Shown here one piece after another: positions 52,736 to 62,129 of a stretch of DNA of 64,000 nt. The stretch covers positions 79,000 through 142,999 of the forward strand of contig JAJFGN010000042.1 of assembly GCA_021776115.1 (NCBI GenBank), in the 5' to 3' direction. The notes beneath the pieces are model-generated. The model saw nothing but the letters and a program-made list of their open reading frames with translations, was not told where the DNA came from and ran no database searches. The DNA comes from Kiloniellaceae bacterium (lineage in GTDB: Bacteria; Pseudomonadota; Alphaproteobacteria; Kiloniellales; J153). Every line of letters begins with the position of its first letter. Position 1 is the stretch's first letter. Position numbers and translations under genes: made by a program.

Positions 52736-53950
52736 CTAAATCGTCAGGATTCCGCCTTGGAGCGGAACGATAGAGACCGTTTCGCCGGCCCGCACGGGCT
52801 CGGCCAGTGGTGGGCGCACGATCAAGCAATCTGCCCGCGCTAAAGTGGCGAGCATCGAGCTGTCTTGCCGCTCAAAGGGCACCGCGACGCGCCGGCCATC
52901 TGCGTCCTTATCCAGCCGCGCGCGCAGATAGTCCTGACGCCGGTCGTTGGCGGGCAAATCGGCGCCCAGCCGAACCGTCTCCAAATCAGCCGGGGCATCG
53001 CCGCACCCCTGCATGACCGCCATGGCCGGGCGCAGGAAGAGGGCGGCGCAGACCAGGGCTGAGACCGGGTTGCCAGGTAGGCCGAGGATCGGCGTGGCGC
53101 CGATATGCCCGAAAAGCAGCGGTTTTCCCGGCCGCATGGCGATCTTCCAGAAATCGACGGCCAGGCCTTTGTCTCCCAGCGCTGCGCGCACCATGTCGTG
53201 CTCGCCGACCGAGACGCCGCCGCTGGTGACCAGAAGATCGGCGCCCCTCGCGCCGTCGGCCAAGCCGGCCAGGGCGGCCCGGTCATCGGGGGCGACGCCC
53301 AGATGGATGGAGACTCCGCCGCAAGCGGTCACGAAGGCGGCAAGGGAAAAGCCGTTTGAACTAACTATCTGATTGGGCCCGCGTGGTTCGCCGGGCAAGA
53401 CGACCTCGTCGCCGGTAGCCAGGATCGCAATACGCGGGCGGCGGTGGACCCTAAGCCAGGGCACGTTCATCGCCGCCGCGAGGCCAACGTCGCGCGAGGA
53501 GAGGCGGTGCCCGGCCAGAATGCCGGTATCGCCGGTCCGGAAATCCAGCCCGGCCGGCCGCACGTAACGGCCTTCGGACACCGTCTCCAAAACCAGCACT
53601 TCTTCGCCGTCTGCTTCCGTGTTCTCTTGGATCACGATCGCGTCGGCGCCAGTGGGCAGGGGGGCACCGGTGAAGATGCGGGCGGCTTCACCCGGTCCCA
53701 GAGTCCCCTCGAAGCTGGCGCCGGCGGCAATATGCGCAACGACGCGTAGTTTTGCTGGGGTCTGCGCCACGTCCTGCGCACGCACGGCATAGCCATCCAT
53801 GGCCGAAACGTTCGCGGGCGGCTGGGTCACCCGGGCCACAACATCCTCGGCCAATACCCGGCCCAGTGCCTCGCTCAGGCTCACGGTCTCGGCCGGCAGG
53901 GGCGCGAAGGCGCCCGTGATCCGGCTCAGGGCCTCCTCAACCGAGATCAT
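52736..53950 (-). CDS. moeA: Molybdopterin molybdenumtransferase MoeA
   Basis: Inserts molybdate into adenylylated molybdopterin (404 residues). The domains follow the MoeA order: N-terminal domains I-II (ANVSAMDGYAVRA), the MogA-like domain III (VTSGGVSVGEHDMV, GKPLLFG, LPGNPVSALVC) and the C-terminal barrel IV. ATG 53950 overlaps the moaC TGA (TGATG), so the two are coupled; the longer in-frame reading into moaC is rejected. Confidence 0.95.
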   Translation of the reverse strand: MISVEEALSRITGAFAPLPAETVSLSEALGRVLAEDVVARVTQPPANVSAMDGYAVRAQDVAQTPAKLRVVAHIAAGASFEGTLGPGEAARIFTGAPLPTGADAIVIQENTEADGEEVLVLETVSEGRYVRPAGLDFRTGDTGILAGHRLSSRDVGLAAAMNVPWLRVHRRPRIAILATGDEVVLPGEPRGPNQIVSSNGFSLAAFVTACGGVSIHLGVAPDDRAALAGLADGARGADLLVTSGGVSVGEHDMVRAALGDKGLAVDFWKIAMRPGKPLLFGHIGATPILGLPGNPVSALVCAALFLRPAMAVMQGCGDAPADLETVRLGADLPANDRRQDYLRARLDKDADGRRVAVPFERQDSSMLATLARADCLIVRPPLAEPVRAGETVSIVPLQGGILTI

Positions 53951-54426
53951 CAAACGGCCTCGTAAATGCCAGACTTGCCGCCAGATTTGTGCGTCAGATG
54001 AATATCGGCGATGCGCATGCCACGATCGGCCGCCTTGCACATATCGTAGACCGTCAGCGCGGCGACGGCGACAGCGGTCAGGGCCTCCATCTCGACCCCC
54101 GTACGTCCCGTCAGGGTACAGGTCGCGGTGATATCGACGGCGTTGCGGGCCGGCGCCAGGCTCAGATCGAGGGTGACCGAGCTAAGCGATAAGGGGTGGC
54201 ACAGCGGGATCAGGTCTGGCGTGCGCTTGGCGCCCATGATTCCGGCCAGGCGCGCGACCGAAAGCACGTCGCCCTTGGCCACCGCACCCTCGCGAATCAT
54301 GGTCAGGGTCTTGGGATCCATCACGATCGAGCCCTTTGCGGTCGCCACACGTTTGGTCTCGGACTTGGCCGAGACATCGACCATGGCCGCCTTGCCCTCG
54401 GCATCGAAGTGGGTGAATTCGGCCAT
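53950..54426 (-). CDS. moaC: Cyclic pyranopterin monophosphate synthase accessory protein MoaC
   Basis: Forms cyclic pyranopterin monophosphate in molybdenum cofactor synthesis, working after MoaA. It is 158 residues with LIPLCHPL, GVEMEALTAVAVAALTVYDMCKA and the C-terminal KSGGKSG. The position between trpC and moeA is the common alphaproteobacterial arrangement. Confidence 0.97.
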   Translation of the reverse strand: MAEFTHFDAEGKAAMVDVSAKSETKRVATAKGSIVMDPKTLTMIREGAVAKGDVLSVARLAGIMGAKRTPDLIPLCHPLSLSSVTLDLSLAPARNAVDITATCTLTGRTGVEMEALTAVAVAALTVYDMCKAADRGMRIADIHLTHKSGGKSGIYEAV

Positions 54427-54443
54427 GTGTGGACTCCCTACGC

Positions 54444-55259
54444 TTAGGCGTTGGCGGCTTGGCGCGCGGAACCGCCGATCAGGCTCGCGGTCGCGGCGGC
54501 CACGTCATTCTGGCGCATCAAGGATTCACCGATCAGGAAGGCGGAGGCGCCCACGGCGTGCATGCGCTCCAGATCCGCGCGGGTGAATAACCCGCTCTCG
54601 GCGACCATAAGGCGGCCTTTCGGGATTCGGGGCGCGAGGGCCTCGGTCGTGCGGAGATCGACTTCCAGGGTCTTGAGATTGCGGTTGTTAACGCCGATGA
54701 GCGTCGACTTGAGGTTCAAGGCACGTTCCAACTCGGCCGCGTCGTGGACCTCGATCAAGACGTCCATGTCCAATCCGTGCGCGGCCGCTTCCAACTCCGC
54801 GGCTTGCGCGTCGCCGAGGGCGGCCATGATGAGCAGAACGCAGTCGGCGCCCAAGGCGCGCGATTCGACAATCTGATAAGGGTCGAGCATGAAGTCCTTG
54901 CGTAAGCTCGGCAGCTCGACCGCCGCACGCGCGGCTACCAGGTATGCGTCTTCGCCCTGGAAGTACGGCGTGTCGGTCAAGATGGACAAGCAGGTGGCGC
55001 CGCCGGTCTGGTACGCCTTGGCCAAGGCTGGCGGATCGAAGTCGGGCCGGATCAAGCCCTTGCTGGGCGATGCCTTCTTAATTTCGCAGATCAGGCCGTA
55101 ATGCCCGGCCTGTGCGCGCCGGGCCAAGGCTTGATGAAAGCCGCGCGGCGGGGACGCGGCCTTTGCCTGGACCTCGAGATCGCTCAGGCTGGTCTGCGCC
55201 TTACGGGCGCGGATCAGTTCGGCCTTGTCGGCGCAGATGCGGGTCAGGATGTCACTCAC
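54444..55259 (-). CDS. trpC: Indole-3-glycerol phosphate synthase
   Basis: TIM-barrel enzyme of tryptophan synthesis (271 residues). The phosphate and catalytic motifs [15 protein letters not shown] (Lys), [12 protein letters not shown] and [13 protein letters not shown] are present. It is not fused to TrpF. Its start overlaps the trpD stop by 4 nt. Confidence 0.97.
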   Translation of the reverse strand: MSDILTRICADKAELIRARKAQTSLSDLEVQAKAASPPRGFHQALARRAQAGHYGLICEIKKASPSKGLIRPDFDPPALAKAYQTGGATCLSILTDTPYFQGEDAYLVAARAAVELPSLRKDFMLDPYQIVESRALGADCVLLIMAALGDAQAAELEAAAHGLDMDVLIEVHDAAELERALNLKSTLIGVNNRNLKTLEVDLRTTEALAPRIPKGRLMVAESGLFTRADLERMHAVGASAFLIGESLMRQNDVAAATASLIGGSARQAANA

Positions 55260-56305
55260 GCCGGGGCTTCATCCGCTAGACGCTCGTTGGTGATCGCGGC
55301 CAGACGGGCCAACACCCGCCGCGCGCTGCCGCTGTCGATGGCCTCGGTCGCCATCCCGGCCCCTTGTTTCAAATCCTCTGCCTTGTCCGCCACGATGAGG
55401 GCTGCGGCGCTCGATAGGATGACGATGTCCCTGAAGGGGCCATGTTCGCCGTCCAGCATGGCGCGCAAGACATGGGCGTTCCGTTCGGCGTCTCCGCCCT
55501 TGAGGTCGTCCAGTTTGGCCGTTGGCAGTCCGGCTTGGTCCGGCGACACCTCGAAGGTCGAGATCCGGCCGTCTTTGAGTTCGGCGACCTGGGATACGCC
55601 GGTGGTGGATAGCTCGTCCATGCCGTCCGCGCCGTGGACGACCCAAGCTCGCTCATGCCCCAGTTCTTTCAGAACCTGGGCCAAGGGCTCCACCCAGTCC
55701 GGGGAAAAGACACCGATCAACTGGCGCTTGACCCGGGCCGGATTGGACAAGGGGCCGAGCAGATTGAAGATGGTTCGGGTGCCCAACTCGACCCGGGCCG
55801 GGCCGACATGGCGCATGGCGCTGTGATGGCGCGGCGCCATCAGGAACGTAATTCCTGCTTCGTTCAGGGCGCGTTGGACCAAGCTCATGTCGGCATCGAT
55901 ATTCACACCCAGGGCCGTCAGCACGTCGGCCGCGCCGCTCTTGGACGAAAGGGCCCGGTTACCGTGCTTGGCGACCGGTACGCCGCAGGCGGCGACCACG
56001 AAGGCGCTGGCCGAGGAAACGTTGTAGGTACCCTTGCCGTCCCCGCCGGTGCCGCAGGTATCGATCGCACCCGCAGGTGCCTCAATGGTCAGCATCTTGG
56101 CGCGCATGGCGCGGGCCGCGCCGGTGATTTCCTCGACCGTTTCACCACGCACGCGCAAAGCCATCAGGAAGCCGCCCATCTGGGCCGGCGTGGCGTTGCC
56201 CGACATGATGATGTCGAAGGCTTGCTCGGCTTGGGCGCTGTCCAGCGCGCGGCCGTCCGCCACCACCCCCAGCAGCGCCTTCAGATCGGTCATATCTGCT
56301 GTCAT
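55256..56305 (-). CDS. trpD: Anthranilate phosphoribosyltransferase
   Basis: Second step of tryptophan synthesis (349 residues). The PRPP-binding [19 protein letters not shown], the [17 protein letters not shown] block and the C-terminal [15 protein letters not shown] are clear. It begins 7 nt after trpG; a second in-frame ATG lies four codons in. Confidence 0.97.
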   Translation of the reverse strand: MTADMTDLKALLGVVADGRALDSAQAEQAFDIIMSGNATPAQMGGFLMALRVRGETVEEITGAARAMRAKMLTIEAPAGAIDTCGTGGDGKGTYNVSSASAFVVAACGVPVAKHGNRALSSKSGAADVLTALGVNIDADMSLVQRALNEAGITFLMAPRHHSAMRHVGPARVELGTRTIFNLLGPLSNPARVKRQLIGVFSPDWVEPLAQVLKELGHERAWVVHGADGMDELSTTGVSQVAELKDGRISTFEVSPDQAGLPTAKLDDLKGGDAERNAHVLRAMLDGEHGPFRDIVILSSAAALIVADKAEDLKQGAGMATEAIDSGSARRVLARLAAITNERLADEAPA

Positions 56306-56312
56306 ACGGCGG

Positions 56313-56921
56313 TCATCCCGCCGCGGCTTGGCGTGGCCGCTCGGTGACGTTGTGACCCGCCACGGCCAGGAAATTGCCGAGTAGCGCGTGGCCGTGCTCC
56401 GAGGCGATGCTCTCGGGATGGAATTGGACCCCGAAGATCGGGAAGTCGGTGTGCCGGATACCCATGATCTGGCCGTCTTCCGTTTCCGCGGTCACCTCCA
56501 GGCAACCCGGCAGGTTGTCGCGCGCCAATTCCAGGGAATGATAGCGCGTCGCCATGAAAGGCGACGGTAGGCCCGCGAATATGCCGGCCCCGTCGTGCCG
56601 CACCGGGCTCAGCTTGCCGTGCATGCAGACCGGCGCCCGCGTGACCTTGCCGCCATAGGCTTGACCAATTGCCTGATGCCCCAGGCATACGCCGAGCAGG
56701 GGCACTTGCCCGGTGGCCGCGCGCACAAGGTCCAAGCAAATCCCGGCACGGTCCGGATCGCACGGGCCGGGCGAGATCACGATCCCCTGCGGCCGCTTAG
56801 CCAGAACCTCTTCGACAGAGATCGCGTCATTACGCCAAACCCCGACGTCCGCGCCCAGTTCGCCCAGGAAATGGACCAGGTTGTAGGTGAAGCTGTCGTA
56901 ATTATCTATCAAGATAAACAT
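56313..56921 (-). CDS. trpG: Anthranilate synthase component II (glutamine amidotransferase)
   Basis: Supplies ammonia to TrpE (202 residues). Class I amidotransferase triad: Cys79 in [12 protein letters not shown], with His and Glu in [11 protein letters not shown]. TrpE is a separate gene 1.6 kb away with two opposite-strand genes between, rather than a TrpEG fusion as in rhizobia. AAGG precedes the ATG. Confidence 0.97.
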   Translation of the reverse strand: MFILIDNYDSFTYNLVHFLGELGADVGVWRNDAISVEEVLAKRPQGIVISPGPCDPDRAGICLDLVRAATGQVPLLGVCLGHQAIGQAYGGKVTRAPVCMHGKLSPVRHDGAGIFAGLPSPFMATRYHSLELARDNLPGCLEVTAETEDGQIMGIRHTDFPIFGVQFHPESIASEHGHALLGNFLAVAGHNVTERPRQAAAG

Positions 56922-57050
56922 ATCAGTGCCTTAGAGTAAATTCCTTTGGCGAACCCTGAGGCTCTTCACCGCCATTTATATCAGCTAGATCCGACGGACG
57001 GAAGCGAGCAGAACTTGGCCTCGGACCATATTTCAGGGGACATCCCGACG

Positions 57051-57185
57051 ATGCGCGAACCTGCGGCCAAGAACGAAACGGCATACACCTGTCCGATTCA
57101 TCCCGAGGTGGTCAGCGAGGAGCGGGGCGACTGTCCTATTTTGACCGATCTTGCCGGGCTGAGTGAAGCCAAAATCGTTAAGTAA
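57051..57185 (+). CDS. Mini-protein with degenerate heavy-metal-binding motif
   Basis: A 44-residue product whose centre, YTCPIHPEVVSEERGDCPI, closely matches the start of the heavy-metal-binding domain found at the N-termini of copper and silver efflux proteins. The usual continuation (CGMxL) is missing and is replaced by LTDLAGLSEAKIVK, so one Cys of the metal site is lost. ATG 57051 is preferred over a TTG at 56946, with GGGGA about 10 nt upstream. It could be a functional peptide or the remnant of a larger gene. Lies on the plus strand inside the trp cluster. Confidence 0.5.
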   Translation: MREPAAKNETAYTCPIHPEVVSEERGDCPILTDLAGLSEAKIVK

Positions 57186-57275
57186 TCCCCAAGTTTAAGC
57201 AGTCATACTCGCCGGGTCGGCTGTCGGCTGCGGGGCGGCCCGTGCTAAGCTGACGTGTCTGATCCGGATTAATGC

Positions 57276-58490
57276 ATGCCCCGCGCCTCAATACGGCCTC
57301 GAATCGCCACCGCCGCCAAGGCTAGCCCGCCAAAGCGACGAATCGCGACCGCACCAAGGCAGACTCGCGCGCGTCAGGCCGGAATGGCCGTGAGCGTGTC
57401 TATCTTGACCGTGTTTTTGGGCGGCCTTGCCGGCGCCCATTTGGCCCTCTCCAATGTCCCGCAAGGTCTCTTGCCCGCGTCCCGGGCAGCGCTTGTGTCC
57501 GAAGGGCAAGCCAACCGCGAAATGGGTTGGGCCGGGGTGCCTATGGAAACGGCCGCGGCCCCGCCAAACAACGTCCCTAGCCTGGTGGCCGAGCTCAACG
57601 AGGCCGAGATGGCCCGTATCTATGAGGAGCCGCTGGAGTCGGCGCAGCGGGGTCCGGCAGGGGCGGGCGGATCCAGTATGGTCCAGTTGGCGAGCCTGCC
57701 CACGCCCCAAATTCCGAAGTTGGTGCCCGCCCGTCGCCCGCCACTTTGGCAGCGCTATGCCGTGCCCGTATCGGTGAAGGCCGGCCAACCGATGATCGCT
57801 ATCGTGCTGGACGATCTTGGCTTGAAGCGGTCGGCGGCCCGGCGGGCGATTAATTTGCCGGCGCCGCTTACGTTGTCGTTCATGACCTATGCTGAGGGTC
57901 TGCAGCGCTATGCCACCGATGCCCGTGCGGCGGGGCATGAACTGCTCTTGCATGTGCCCATGGAACCCAGAGATCCGGCTTACGATGCAGGCTCCAAGGT
58001 CTTGCGGAACGGACTGTCCAAAAGCGAAATTGCCAAACGCCTGGAATGGGGCCTCGGCCGCTTTGACGGGTATGTTGGTATCAATAATCACATGGGCAGC
58101 AAGTTTACGGCGGCGCCACGGGGCGTGACTCAGGTCATGCGCGAGCTGCGTGCGCGCGATCTCTTGTTTCTGGATTCGGTGACCTCGGCGGACAGCGTCG
58201 CCTGGCAAGCCGCGGCGCGCAGTGGAGTCCCTTTCGCCCGGCGCGATATCTTTCTCGATCACGATTGGCGCAATGCCAGTGCGATTGAGAGTCAATTAGC
58301 GGACCTAGAGCGTATCGCACGCCAGCGCGGTTATGCGGTCGGGATTGGTCATCCGCATCGCCTTACCTTAGATATCCTCGCCAAGTGGCTGCCCGAGGCG
58401 CGCCGGCGTGGCATTGCCCTGGTGCCCATCAGCGCGATCGTGAGTTACCAGATCGAGGTTGCCCAAGGCGTTGGCGGTTCGGCCGGGTAA
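57276..58490 (+). CDS. Divergent polysaccharide deacetylase family protein
   Basis: A 404-residue protein of the YibQ/DUF610 type. An Arg/Lys-rich start and one membrane helix (about 37-60) precede a Pro/Ala-rich linker, then a NodB-like domain from about 165 with IAIVLDDLGLKRSAARRAI, ELLLHVPMEP, GINNHMGSKFTA and AVGIGHPHRLT. The conserved Asp and His residues are kept; the substrate is unknown and is probably a cell-wall or surface polymer. This family usually sits near ctpA and rppH, so its place between trpG and trpE is unusual. Confidence 0.85.
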   Translation: MPRASIRPRIATAAKASPPKRRIATAPRQTRARQAGMAVSVSILTVFLGGLAGAHLALSNVPQGLLPASRAALVSEGQANREMGWAGVPMETAAAPPNNVPSLVAELNEAEMARIYEEPLESAQRGPAGAGGSSMVQLASLPTPQIPKLVPARRPPLWQRYAVPVSVKAGQPMIAIVLDDLGLKRSAARRAINLPAPLTLSFMTYAEGLQRYATDARAAGHELLLHVPMEPRDPAYDAGSKVLRNGLSKSEIAKRLEWGLGRFDGYVGINNHMGSKFTAAPRGVTQVMRELRARDLLFLDSVTSADSVAWQAAARSGVPFARRDIFLDHDWRNASAIESQLADLERIARQRGYAVGIGHPHRLTLDILAKWLPEARRRGIALVPISAIVSYQIEVAQGVGGSAG

Positions 58491-58509
58491 GAGCGACCCG
58501 CCTCTATTC

Positions 58510-60018
58510 TCAGTTCTTTCCGGCGGCAAAGGCGACCGCGGCTTCGGCGGCGCGGATAAGCGCGCGGGCTTTGTTGCGAGTTTCCTGGTACTCAGCCTCC
58601 GGGTCGCTATCGGCGACAACGCCGCCTCCGGCTTGGACGTAGATGACCTCGTCCTTGACCACTGCCGTACGCAGGGCAATGCAGGTATCCATATCGCCAT
58701 TGGCGCCAAAATACCCGATCGCGCCGGCATAGATGCCGCGCCGCTCAGGCTCTAGTTCATCGATGATCTCCATGGCGCGCACTTTGGGGGCGCCGGAGAC
58801 CGTGCCGGCGGGAAAGCCCGCGATCAGGGCGGCCAAGGCATCGAACTTGGGATCGAGCTCGCCCTCGACATTGGAGACGATATGCATGACGTGACTGTAA
58901 CGCTCGATCGTAAAACGCTCGGTGACTCTGACGCTGCCGATTTTGGAAACACGGCCGGTATCGTTGCGCCCCAGATCGAGAAGCATCAGGTGCTCGGCTT
59001 GTTCTTTAGGATCGGCGAGCAGTTCTTCCGCTAAGGCGTTGTCTTCCTCGGCCGTCGCGCCGCGTGGCCTGGTTCCGGCGATCGGTCGGATAGTGACCTT
59101 ATCGCCGCGCACCCGCACCAGGATCTCGGGGCTGGACCCAACAACCGAAAATGCACCGAAATCCAGAAAGAACAGGAATGGAGACGGGTTGAGGCGGCGC
59201 AGAGACCGATAAAGCGACAATGGCGGCAAGGCGAAGGGCACCTGAAACCGCTGGCTGGGCACGATCTGGAACGCGTCCCCCGCGCGGATGTAGGCCTTCG
59301 CGGCCTCAACCATAGCACGATAGGATTCGGGCGACACGTTTGAGACCGGCTCCGGCAAGGTCTGCGTTGGGCCTACCGGCTGGCGCGCGATCGGCGACGC
59401 GAACTCAATGTCGTCCAACGCTTTCTTCACATGCAAACACGCCGCGTCATAGGCCTCGCGCGCTGTCGTCTCCGGCTTTGGCCAGGCGGGCGAAAAGAGG
59501 GTTATTTGATCTTCGAGCCGATCGAATACCGCAATGATCGTCGGGCGCACGAACATGGCATCTGGCACACCCAAGACGTCCGGGTTAGCGTCGGGCAGAC
59601 GTTCCATAAGGCGAACCGTGTCGTACCCCAAATACCCGATCAAGGCGCTGGCCATGGGGGGCGTACGCGGAGGCAGTTCGATCCGTGACTCCTCGACTAA
59701 GGCACGCAACGATTCCAGCGCGCCCTTGGCGCAGGGTTTGAATTCGCCGTCCTCACGCTCGGCATCGCGATTGATTTCAGCCTTCTCGCCATGGCAGCGC
59801 CAAATCACATCGGGCTTGATACCGATGAAAGAGTAGCGGCCAATTGTCGAGCCCCCCTCGACGGATTCGAACAGCGAACTGTAGGCCTGCCCGCCTGCCA
59901 GCTTGATAAACACGGAAACCGGCGTTTCCAGGTCCGCGATCAGAGTCGTAAAGACTACCTGCGCTTTCCCGGCGTTATAAGCCGCCGCGAAATCATCGAA
60001 GGCGGGCGAGGCTTCCAT
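58510..60018 (-). CDS. trpE: Anthranilate synthase component I
   Basis: Converts chorismate to anthranilate (502 residues). The N-terminal domain has the Trp-feedback element LLESxE-like LFESVEGGSTIGRYSFIG; the C-terminal chorismate-binding domain has PIAGTRPRG, LLDLGRNDTGRV, FPAGTVSGAPKVRAMEII and YVQAGGGVVADS. It starts 6 nt after ppiD, so it is transcribed with it. No leader peptide with Trp codons is seen before it. Confidence 0.97.
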   Translation of the reverse strand: MEASPAFDDFAAAYNAGKAQVVFTTLIADLETPVSVFIKLAGGQAYSSLFESVEGGSTIGRYSFIGIKPDVIWRCHGEKAEINRDAEREDGEFKPCAKGALESLRALVEESRIELPPRTPPMASALIGYLGYDTVRLMERLPDANPDVLGVPDAMFVRPTIIAVFDRLEDQITLFSPAWPKPETTAREAYDAACLHVKKALDDIEFASPIARQPVGPTQTLPEPVSNVSPESYRAMVEAAKAYIRAGDAFQIVPSQRFQVPFALPPLSLYRSLRRLNPSPFLFFLDFGAFSVVGSSPEILVRVRGDKVTIRPIAGTRPRGATAEEDNALAEELLADPKEQAEHLMLLDLGRNDTGRVSKIGSVRVTERFTIERYSHVMHIVSNVEGELDPKFDALAALIAGFPAGTVSGAPKVRAMEIIDELEPERRGIYAGAIGYFGANGDMDTCIALRTAVVKDEVIYVQAGGGVVADSDPEAEYQETRNKARALIRAAEAAVAFAAGKN

Positions 60019-60023
60019 ACCAG

Positions 60024-61895
60024 CTAGTACGCAGCCATCACATTGTCGATCACACCTTGATCGATCGTGACTCCATACTCGCCGCGCAGGGTTTCGACGA
60101 ACTGCTCCAGGAGGTCGTTGCGCATGGCATTGGAGAGGCCTTCGCGGAGCGCCGCGACTTCGGTTTCCTTGCTCGCAGGATCGACCTTGGTGACCTCCAC
60201 CAACTCGAGGACGATGTGGCTGTCGGATGCGGCGACGGTGTCGACCTCTCCTGGCGCGAGATCGAAAAGCTTGCTCGTGAGCGCCGGAGCGAAGCTGCGG
60301 GCGGGATCGCTTTCGAACCGCGACAAGGGTTCGCTGATTTCGACCTTGTACCCTTCCGCTTTACCGATTTCCTCAAGGCTTTGGCCTAGGCGGGCGCGTT
60401 CCGCTAAGGCGTTGCCGATCTCACGTGCCTTTTCCGCCCGCCGGGCGTCCCGCCAAAGTTCTACGACTTCAGCGCGCACATCGCCAAGCGGACGAAGCTG
60501 AGACGCCGTCACGCTGTCCACGTGCAAGATAAAGAAGTCGCCGTTGCTGGTTTCGGTCATAAGGCTGTCCTGGCCGGGAGCGGTATCGAACGCAATCTCC
60601 AAGAAGCGCTCGGCCGGGAAGCCCTCTACGGCGGCTCCCTGGTCGTCGCGACCGTCCCGGTCGATCGCCCGAATGCGGCGTGCCGGTAAATTCAGACTAT
60701 CCGCGGCCTCGCTAAGCGTGTTTCCTCCGGCAAGCTCGTCATCGAGTTGATTGGCGATAGAAACCAAGCTTTCGATAGCGCGAGACATCGCCATGTCCTG
60801 GGCAAGTTCCTCTTGAACCTTCTCAAAGTCCGCTTCCTCGCGAGGCAGAATCTCCCGCACGCGCAAGATGTGCCAGCCGAAGCTCGTCTTGACCGGCTCC
60901 CCGATCTCACCCTCGTTGAGATTGAAGGCAGCGTCGCTCAGCTCATTGGGCAGCTCGCCGCGCTCCACCGTGCCTAGGTCGACTGGCGGTTGACCGGTCC
61001 GATCCTGCGCAACCGCTTCAAAATTGGCGCCATCGCGAAAGCTGTCCATGGCAGCGTTCGCTGCGGCCTCATCGTCGAACACAATCTGCTCTATGCCGCG
61101 GCGTTCCGGGACTGTGAAGTCTTCCCGCCGGGCCTCGAATTCCGCCTGCAGTTCGGTTTCCTGGATCGCGACCTCGGCGGCGAGGTCTTCGGCACGCAGG
61201 TGAACAAATTCGATGGCCCGGTATTCAGGCGCCATAAATTTACTAGAAAACTCTTTGTGAAATGCCTGAAGTGCGGGTTCGTCCGGTTCCGGCAGATCGA
61301 CGATCGAATTGTTGGGCACGCTCAACACGCGCGCGACCCGGGTCTCTTCCCTATAGGAATAGAGTGTTTCCGCAAGCCTGCGCGGCGCCGGCGCGGATTT
61401 CGTGATTGCGCTGAGTAACTGCTGGCGGAGGACATCGCGGCGCAAGCCCTGCACAAATTCTTGCTCCCCCACATTCGAAACCTGAAGCGCTTGAATGAAA
61501 CGGTTCGGGTCGAACTGGCCTGCGTCGTTCTTGAACGAAGGTTCTTCCGAGATTCGCCGCTTCACCAAATTGTCCGACACAGTGAGGCCCAGATCGGCGA
61601 TCTTCTGATCGAAAAGGGCGCCCCCCACCATCTGGCTGACAATTTGATCGACGACGCCCAGGGCGCGTGCCTGCTCTATATCGAAGCGGCTGCCCAGGCG
61701 GGCGCTGAGGCGATTTACTTCCCGGGTCAAATTCCTGGTGAATTCCTGCTGCCCTATCTCGATGTCGCCAACTTGTGCAACCGGGGCATTGGGCGAGGAG
61801 ACTTGGAATATGTCGCCAATGCCCCAAACCGCGAAGCTGGCGATAAGGATACCGAATATGATGAAAGTGACGGCCTTGATGACAAATTTGCGCAT
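60024..61895 (-). CDS. ppiD: Membrane-anchored periplasmic peptidyl-prolyl isomerase (PpiD-like)
   Basis: Folding factor at the SecYEG exit (623 residues). An N-terminal anchor helix (about 8-30, VIKAVTFIIFGILIASFAVWGIG) precedes a SurA_N-like chaperone region and one parvulin domain (about 250-360, ending GEIGEPVKTSFGWHILRVREI). Its place directly upstream of trpE is conserved in alphaproteobacteria. It is divergent from tpiA. Confidence 0.93.
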   Translation of the reverse strand: MRKFVIKAVTFIIFGILIASFAVWGIGDIFQVSSPNAPVAQVGDIEIGQQEFTRNLTREVNRLSARLGSRFDIEQARALGVVDQIVSQMVGGALFDQKIADLGLTVSDNLVKRRISEEPSFKNDAGQFDPNRFIQALQVSNVGEQEFVQGLRRDVLRQQLLSAITKSAPAPRRLAETLYSYREETRVARVLSVPNNSIVDLPEPDEPALQAFHKEFSSKFMAPEYRAIEFVHLRAEDLAAEVAIQETELQAEFEARREDFTVPERRGIEQIVFDDEAAANAAMDSFRDGANFEAVAQDRTGQPPVDLGTVERGELPNELSDAAFNLNEGEIGEPVKTSFGWHILRVREILPREEADFEKVQEELAQDMAMSRAIESLVSIANQLDDELAGGNTLSEAADSLNLPARRIRAIDRDGRDDQGAAVEGFPAERFLEIAFDTAPGQDSLMTETSNGDFFILHVDSVTASQLRPLGDVRAEVVELWRDARRAEKAREIGNALAERARLGQSLEEIGKAEGYKVEISEPLSRFESDPARSFAPALTSKLFDLAPGEVDTVAASDSHIVLELVEVTKVDPASKETEVAALREGLSNAMRNDLLEQFVETLRGEYGVTIDQGVIDNVMAAY

Positions 61896-61961
61896 ATTCT
61901 TGACTGGACCTGGTTTGACGGTGCGGGGGAGGCGTGGATCGCGCCGTCCGGCGAAATCCTC

Positions 61962-61981
61962 GTCTCAAGCTGTCTCAAGCT
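61962..61981. repeat. 10-bp tandem repeat upstream of ppiD
   Basis: GTCTCAAGCT occurs twice head to tail (61962-61971 and 61972-61981), followed by a further partial GTC. It lies about 65 nt upstream of the ppiD start, in the divergent ppiD-tpiA region. Confidence 0.8.
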
Positions 61982-62057
61982 GTCATATGGCGACGGCGCG
62001 GCATCTTAGGAAGACGTCTCGCACCCGGCAACAGGGAAAAACCTGCCCGGCGTGGCG

Positions 62058-62077
62058 CGCTTGGCCCGGGCCAAGCG
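62058..62077. promoter_or_regulatory. Perfect 20-bp palindrome between ppiD and tpiA
   Basis: CGCTTGGCCC (62058-62067) is followed directly by its exact reverse complement (62068-62077). No T-run follows on either strand, so it is not a terminator. A binding site for a dimeric regulator of ppiD and/or tpiA is possible; this is inferred only from symmetry and location. Confidence 0.5.
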
Positions 62078-62129
62078 GCGTGCTAGTACCCGATCCCGAA
62101 GCCAATGAACAAAATCGCAAGGTTTACGA

